A DNA stretch of 64,000 nucleotides from Salminus brasiliensis (lineage: Eukaryota > Chordata > Actinopteri > Characiformes > Bryconidae), in assembly GCF_030463535.1 (NCBI RefSeq), contig NC_132881.1, forward strand, positions 6,696,526-6,760,525, written 5' to 3'. A program made the position numbers and the translations under genes. Positions 58,791 through 64,000 of this stretch are shown in pieces. A model generated the notes under the pieces. It saw only the letters and a list, made by a program, of their open reading frames with translations, was not told where the DNA came from and did not search any database. How positions within the stretch are numbered: the first letter of the stretch is position 1; each line of letters begins with the position of its first letter.

Positions 58791-58987
58791 TTGGAACCTT
58801 CAGCATCACTGAATCATTAATGCCAGTGGGTGTAGTAGTATATTTTTGACTTTGCATGTCCATAATTCTGATTTGAGAACACAAAAAAAACAAACAAAAG
58901 TGCTCGTTAGTCTTTTTGCTTTTAATCTTGAGTTCACAACAAACGGACAACTTTCTCTACACTGGCCCCATCCTTTTGGATGGCAGT

Positions 58988-59135
58988 GTACACTCTTAAA
59001 GGTGCCAGTAAAAGTTTCTTCGGAGCAGAGCCATAATAGAACCCCTTATACTAAGATGTACTATAGATCTGGTCAATGCATGGTTCTCAATTGAAGCTAC
59101 TCATCTTACAGAACCTTTGGAGAACCAATTGGTTA
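58988..59135. mobile_element. short MITE with CACTCTTAAAGG terminus
   Basis: It begins ACACTCTTAAAGGTGCCAGT, has TAATAGAACCCCTT and ends near CAGAACCTTTGGAGAACCAA. The left end is inverted relative to the ends at 41430-41485 and 57362. Confidence 0.45.
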
Positions 59136-59454
59136 TTTTACAGCAATACAACAAAGCCTGTGTATATATTTAAATTATGCTAACCTCTCTTATTTATTTT
59201 TGTCAAATGAATAAATGAATGAGGTCTGATTGGTCCCTGCTGAGGCTGGAAGTATACTAAATGGCTTGGCTTTCACTCAGCTGCCTAGTTTGTCTCTTAT
59301 TCTCCGCCGCCCAAACCCCCCCCCACCCCACCTCACGCCCCATCCTCTCTCTGTCATTTTCCTGCCCTAATAAGCAGCGCTGATCAAAAAACACAACGAA
59401 GTCGGCCTAGAAAAAAAAGAAAAAAGAAAAGAAAAGAAAAGAAAAAAAAAACAC

Positions 59455-59640
59455 GGCAAGCCTGGAATCTCAATCGATGCAGTAGCCTCACACCCTGCCG
59501 CTACACCGATATGTCGCTCAATAGAAACAAATTGGCTGTCTCTCTAATTTGGCTCTTGCACAGATAAAAATATGAGGCCTATCATTTGGAGAGAGGGCAT
59601 GAAGCGTATACAAAGGAACCTGAGCATGAGACTACCATCA
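59455..59640. promoter_or_regulatory. candidate conserved non-coding element
   Basis: Non-repetitive and non-coding, with words such as CTCTAATTTGGCTCTTGCAC, AGATAAAAATATGAGGCCTA and CAATCGATGCAGTAGCC. It stands out from the AT-rich repetitive neighbours. Called by composition only. Confidence 0.25.
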
Positions 59641-60479
59641 TAGGCCTTCAAGGCTTTCAGTGAAGGCCCAGAATAACTCCAAAGGAATAAAAATGTTATT
59701 ATGTGAACAAGAAAGGAAAGCTTGTGAACTGGTTAGTTTGCAAAGACAGGCCTACATTGTTAGTTTGGGACGACGAGCCAAAACAACAAAAGCCGCCTCA
59801 CCGTCCACGTTCTAGCACTATACAGCACACTGTTGAAAATAAATGATAGTTCTGGGCTAAATTATACATTGGCATGGAAAGGTTTGTGTGCACCTGGTCA
59901 CTGAAAGGAGAGTAGGAGCTGAACTGATCTCCAAATTGCATTAAGTTTAACATTTATTTTGAACATTTTAAGCAAGACTGGTCTATTACTTATGTTTTGC
60001 TTAACCCCTTAATTTATTATTCAGTTATCATTCCTAACATAAAAACTACATTATTTGGTGACTGTTTGGGTTAGCATGTATTGTGGAGTCCCACCAGGTT
60101 CTGTTTTAGGGCAAATGAAACTGTGATGTTAATTCTGACAGCAACATAGTCAAGAAAGTGATGTGTGGGCTTACGTACAGGGTATAAGGGCTTCGTTTTA
60201 GAGGGAAAAAGTAGAAAACACCAGGGAAAAGTTCAGGTTCAGAGATTTAAGCCGACAGATAACTTGAATATCCTGTATGGGCTATGGCTTATTCAGGCTC
60301 TGGAGTGGTGGTGCACTGTTCTACTGTGCAGCGACACCCACACAAATATGATCTTCATGGAAGGGTCATCTGAGGGAAAAATTGAACCCTCACACAAAGT
60401 TCAGCATCTGAAGTTCACCAATGAACATCTAAACAAGCCTAAAACAAGTACCAACGGGGTGGATCTATCTTGCTTTGGG
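59641..60479. other. presumed intron or intergenic, nothing recognised
   Basis: No exon or named element. A 138-codon plus ORF at 60165-60581 runs into the AGCAACC repeat and shows no family features. Confidence 0.35.
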
Positions 60480-60680
60480 CTGGTGTTGCAGCAACCCCAG
60501 CAACCACCTGGAACACACTGGCCACCACCTGAACTTGAAGCAATGACCAGGACACACCACAGCACTGTAGCAACATCTTAGCAACCATATTGGGGGGACC
60601 TTAGCAACCACCTGGAATACCATCACAACTACACTCCAACCACCTGGGACACCATAGCAACCACTCAGCAATAACAGATT
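60480..60680 (+). repeat. AGCAACCACCTGG-type degenerate repeat
   Basis: CAGCAACCACCTGGAACACA, TTAGCAACCACCTGGAATAC and CACCATAGCAACCACTCAGC recur at short intervals. The same motif family is in reverse orientation at 29100-29300. Confidence 0.6.
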
Positions 60681-61999
60681 TACCCTATGGACCAGGAAGC
60701 AGCAAACTAGCAAGAGCCTAGAGGTGCAAATGAATTGAGCTGCCTGGCTATTCCGGCTATCCTTCAGGAAATGCACTTTTCGGGTTTTTATGACTTTAGG
60801 GCTATGCATGTTTCATAAGAGCATTCTTTTATCATGGTGTGTTGTTGAGCTTGTTGGATGAAAGAACAGCACGCTGAGTAAAATTAGACTGGAAATGTCT
60901 TATTTCACTCCACAAAATATTTAGTGGGTCCTGAGGCAAACACTACTACTGCATGTAGGTCCTGGCATTGAAAAGTTTGGGAATCCTGTTATAGAGGCAG
61001 ACAATCCCTCTAAAAAATAAAGGAGTTTGTGGTTTAACAGTGGATACCAGCCTGTACGCAGCTCTCTCCATTAAAACTTCTCCTCACAACAGAGTGCTTA
61101 CTTCTTGAAACATACACAGAGTCATTCAGACATGTGGTCCTTGCACATCAAGTGCAAATTGAATTAAGTGCACATTGCCGTTGGTATTTCGAAGACCCAC
61201 AGCATCACCTCAATTTGCAACGTCTTGGCAGTTTTATTAAAAGCTTGTGCTTTTTTTTGTGCTAGTATTTCTCCGGCCTGACATCTCTCTCTGCTCCCTT
61301 CACTCTGTCCACGCCTACCAGGTCTAAAGGTTTTCTCTGCAAACACAGTTTTTTTCCCCCAATGTGGCATTTTCCCCTTTAAACACACACTCACTCAGAC
61401 AGTCTGGGTCTCGTAAGGCTAGAAGCTTTCACCAGGGTTCAGGCATAAATGTAGCCCTCCGATTATGCTAAGTAATTCACCAAGTGTTGAGAGAGGGCCT
61501 TGCTGCCTGACAGCCGGATTTAGGAGGTATGTAGGTCACGCCAAAGTTTGACCTTTTTTGCATCTTTCCGTTGCCTTCCCTTGACTCCATTTGACTTTTT
61601 TGTTTTGCTCTGTTTCATTTGCATGCTAACTCTTTCATCTTTTCACCCACTTGTCCTCTCACACCGGTTATTGTATGAGCATTTTACCTGCAGACTGTGC
61701 AATCTTTTCCACACAGCATGCTGCAGAAGCGTGACAAGGAAAGAACAGATGATAAAAGGGGGGGAAATATTGGGAACACTGTTGTGTCATGAGCATATCC
61801 GTTAGAAGCAAAGTGTCTGTTTAAGAAAGTAAAGAAAAAAAAGTAGATAGGCTCTCAAACTTTTCAAATATTCACTGTTGTTTATTAATAGTTACTTTAC
61901 CACTTTACTTGAAAGATTCATTGCAGATGCCTCATAGATGGTCACCTGGCATTCAACTGAGTATGTATTAAATGCAACCAAACTCCAAGTTGAATGTAA
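60681..61999. other. no gene recognised
   Basis: Mostly unassigned sequence. The segment 61170-61330 looks non-repetitive and could hold a regulatory element, but nothing specific is seen. An 85-codon plus ORF at 61548-61805 lacks support. Confidence 0.35.
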
Positions 62000-63632
62000 A
62001 AATGTGTTTACAGTGTGTGTATAGTGTATTTATAGTGTGTCTGGTGTATGTAGTGTGTGTATAGTGTATTTATAGCGTATGTGTAGTGTATGTATAGTGT
62101 GTGTCTAGTGTATGTATAGTGTGTGCATACAAGGTATATTGTGTGTATAGTGTATGTACAGTGTATATATAATCTGTATAGTGTATGTCTAACATATGCA
62201 TAGTTTATGTATAGTGTGTGTCTAGTGTATTTTCTGTGTGTAGTGTATGCATAGGGTGTGTAGTGGGTGTATAGTATATGTATAGTCTATGTATAGTGTG
62301 TGTCTGTACAGTATGCATATAGTGTATGTATAGTGTGTGTCTAGTGTATGTATAGTGTGTATAGTGTATGTCTAACATATGCATAGTTTATGTATAGTGT
62401 GTGTCTAGTGTATTTATAGTGTGTGTATAGTGTATGTATAGTGTGTGTCAAGCGTATTTGTAGCGTGTGTATAATGTGTGTATAGTGTATGTATAATGTG
62501 TGTATAGCGTATGTATAGTGTGTGTATAGCGTATGTATAGTGTGTGTCTAGCGTATGTATAGTGTGTGTCTACCATATGTCTAGTGTATGTATAGTGTGT
62601 GTCTAGCGTATGTCTAGTGTATGTATAGTGTGTGTCTAGCGTATGTATAGTGTGTGTCTAGCGTATGTATAGTGTGTGTCTAGCGTATGTCTAGTGTATG
62701 TATAGTGTGTGTCTAGCGTATGTATAGTGTGTGTCTAGCGTATGTATAGTGTGTGTATAGTGTGTGTCTAGTGTGTGTATAGTGTGTGTATAGTGTATGT
62801 ATAGTGTGTGTCTAGCGTATGTATAGTGTGTGTATAGTGTGTGTCTAGTGTGTGTATAGTGTGTGTATAGTGTATGTATAGTGTGTGTCTAGCGTATGTA
62901 TGGGGTGTGTCTAGCATATGTATAGTGTGTGTCTAGCGTATGTCTAGTGTATGTATAGTCTGTGTCTAGCTTATGTTTAGTGTGTGTCTAGCGTATGTAT
63001 AGTGTGTGTCTAGCGTATGTCTAGTGTATGTATAGTGTGTCTAGTGTATGTATAGTGTGTGTCTAGCGTATGTCTAGCGTATGTATAGTGTGTGTCTAGC
63101 GTATGTCTAGTGTATGTATAGTGTGTGTCTAGCGTATGTATAGCGTATGTATAGTCTGTGTCTAGCGTATGTTTAGTGTGTGTCTAGCGTATGTATAGTG
63201 TGTGTCTAGCGTATGTCTAGTGTATGTATAGTGTGTCTAGTGTATGTATAGTGTGTGTCTAGCGTATGTCTAGCGTATGTATAGTGTGTGTCTAGCGTAT
63301 GTCTAGCGTATGTATAGTGTGTGTCTAGAGTATGTCTAGTGTATGTATAGTGTGTGTCTAGCATATGTATAGTGTATGTATAGTGTGTGTCTAGCGTATG
63401 TTTAGTGTGTGTCTAGTGTGTGTCTAGCGTATGTATAGTGTGTGTATAGTGTGTGTATAGAGTATGTCTAGTGTATGTATAGTGTGTGTCTAGCATATGT
63501 ATAGTGTATGTATAGTGTGTGTCTAGCGTATGTTTAGTGTGTGTCTAGTGTGTGTCTAGCGTATGTTTAGTGTGTGTCTAGTGTGTGTCTAGCGTATGTA
63601 TAGTGTGTGTATAGTGTGTGTATAGAGTATAA
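62000..63632. repeat. TATAGTGTGTGTCTAGCGTATG-type minisatellite
   Basis: About 1.6 kb of 10- to 12-bp sub-repeats (GTATAGTGT, GTGTGTCTAG, CGTATGTATAGT) that combine into units of about 22 bp and longer higher-order blocks. The left 400 bp are less regular; the right 1.1 kb is rich in GTGTGTCTAGCGTATGT. Purine/pyrimidine alternation is strong. No ORF. Confidence 0.95.
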
Positions 63633-64000
63633 CTTGGTGGTCCAACTCAACCCTGGTCCAAAGGAACTCCCTGCCATGCACATTTTAGTGTTTACCCTGC
63701 TCCCAACATACATGATCCAGCTGATCAGCTCACTAACAAGCCTTTTTGAGTTGACGGTTGTGCGTTAGAGCAGAAAACCACAAAAATGTGAGATGCAGGG
63801 TTTTTTTTCAGGACTAAGGTTAGGACCTGCTCGTCCAGGTGATACTGAAGCCACAGTCCACAGCTGAGACTTTTATTTACTATAAAGGTGGAATAAAAGA
63901 CAGAATTTACTGAAATTACAATCCTAGTCGATTACTCGTTGCAGCCCTGCTACGACGGATTCTACAGTGATAAACTCACATGATAAATTCAGCAGTGGTA

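Overview
This window is vertebrate genomic DNA, almost certainly from a ray-finned fish. Genes are split into short exons with GT/AG introns, most of the sequence is intronic or intergenic, microsatellites and minisatellites are abundant, and many fossils of Tc1-like transposons, MITEs, LINEs and tRNA-derived SINEs are of types I recognise from teleosts. Several of the SINE and MITE types are familiar from otophysan fishes (characins, catfishes), but the species call is inference. I see no bacterial operon, phage or CRISPR array.

Two genes can be reconstructed exon by exon, both on the minus strand. btbd9 (ten coding exons, 21641 down to 12119) encodes a 604-residue BTB-BACK protein with two discoidin-like domains. 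glo1 (six coding exons, 30455 down to 24933) encodes a 180-residue glyoxalase I with its metal and catalytic residues intact. They lie head-to-tail (glo1 upstream of btbd9), the arrangement I know from human 6p21, so this is conserved synteny. DNAH8, which lies on the other side of GLO1 in human, is not visible here.

Further upstream on the same strand, three short exons (54881-54807, 48956-48882, 46554-46517) join in phase and end in a stop. They are followed by a 3' UTR with a convincing poly(A) signal at 44986-44991. They encode the acidic, hydrophilic C-terminal tail of a protein I do not recognise. Two of them are exactly 75 nt and symmetric (phase 1-1). A possible two-exon, 67-residue ORF (33111 to 32749, minus) lies between that gene and glo1 and is speculative.

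Other landmarks: a tRNA-Val(AAC) at 7911-7983 (minus), about 100 bp from a 700-bp trinucleotide array; a 35-bp minisatellite (1049-2580) next to a Tc1-like fossil; a 48-bp minisatellite (about 30606-32296) beginning about 150 bp upstream of the glo1 start codon; a roughly 30-bp minisatellite (36880-37580) between LINE fragments; and a roughly 22-bp minisatellite (62000-63632) near the right end.

I found no clearly new biological system. The observations most worth checking are the repeat array in the glo1 5' flank, in which every unit carries a splice-donor-like GTAAGTG on the glo1 strand, the unidentified gene with twin 75-nt exons, and the small candidate ORF.
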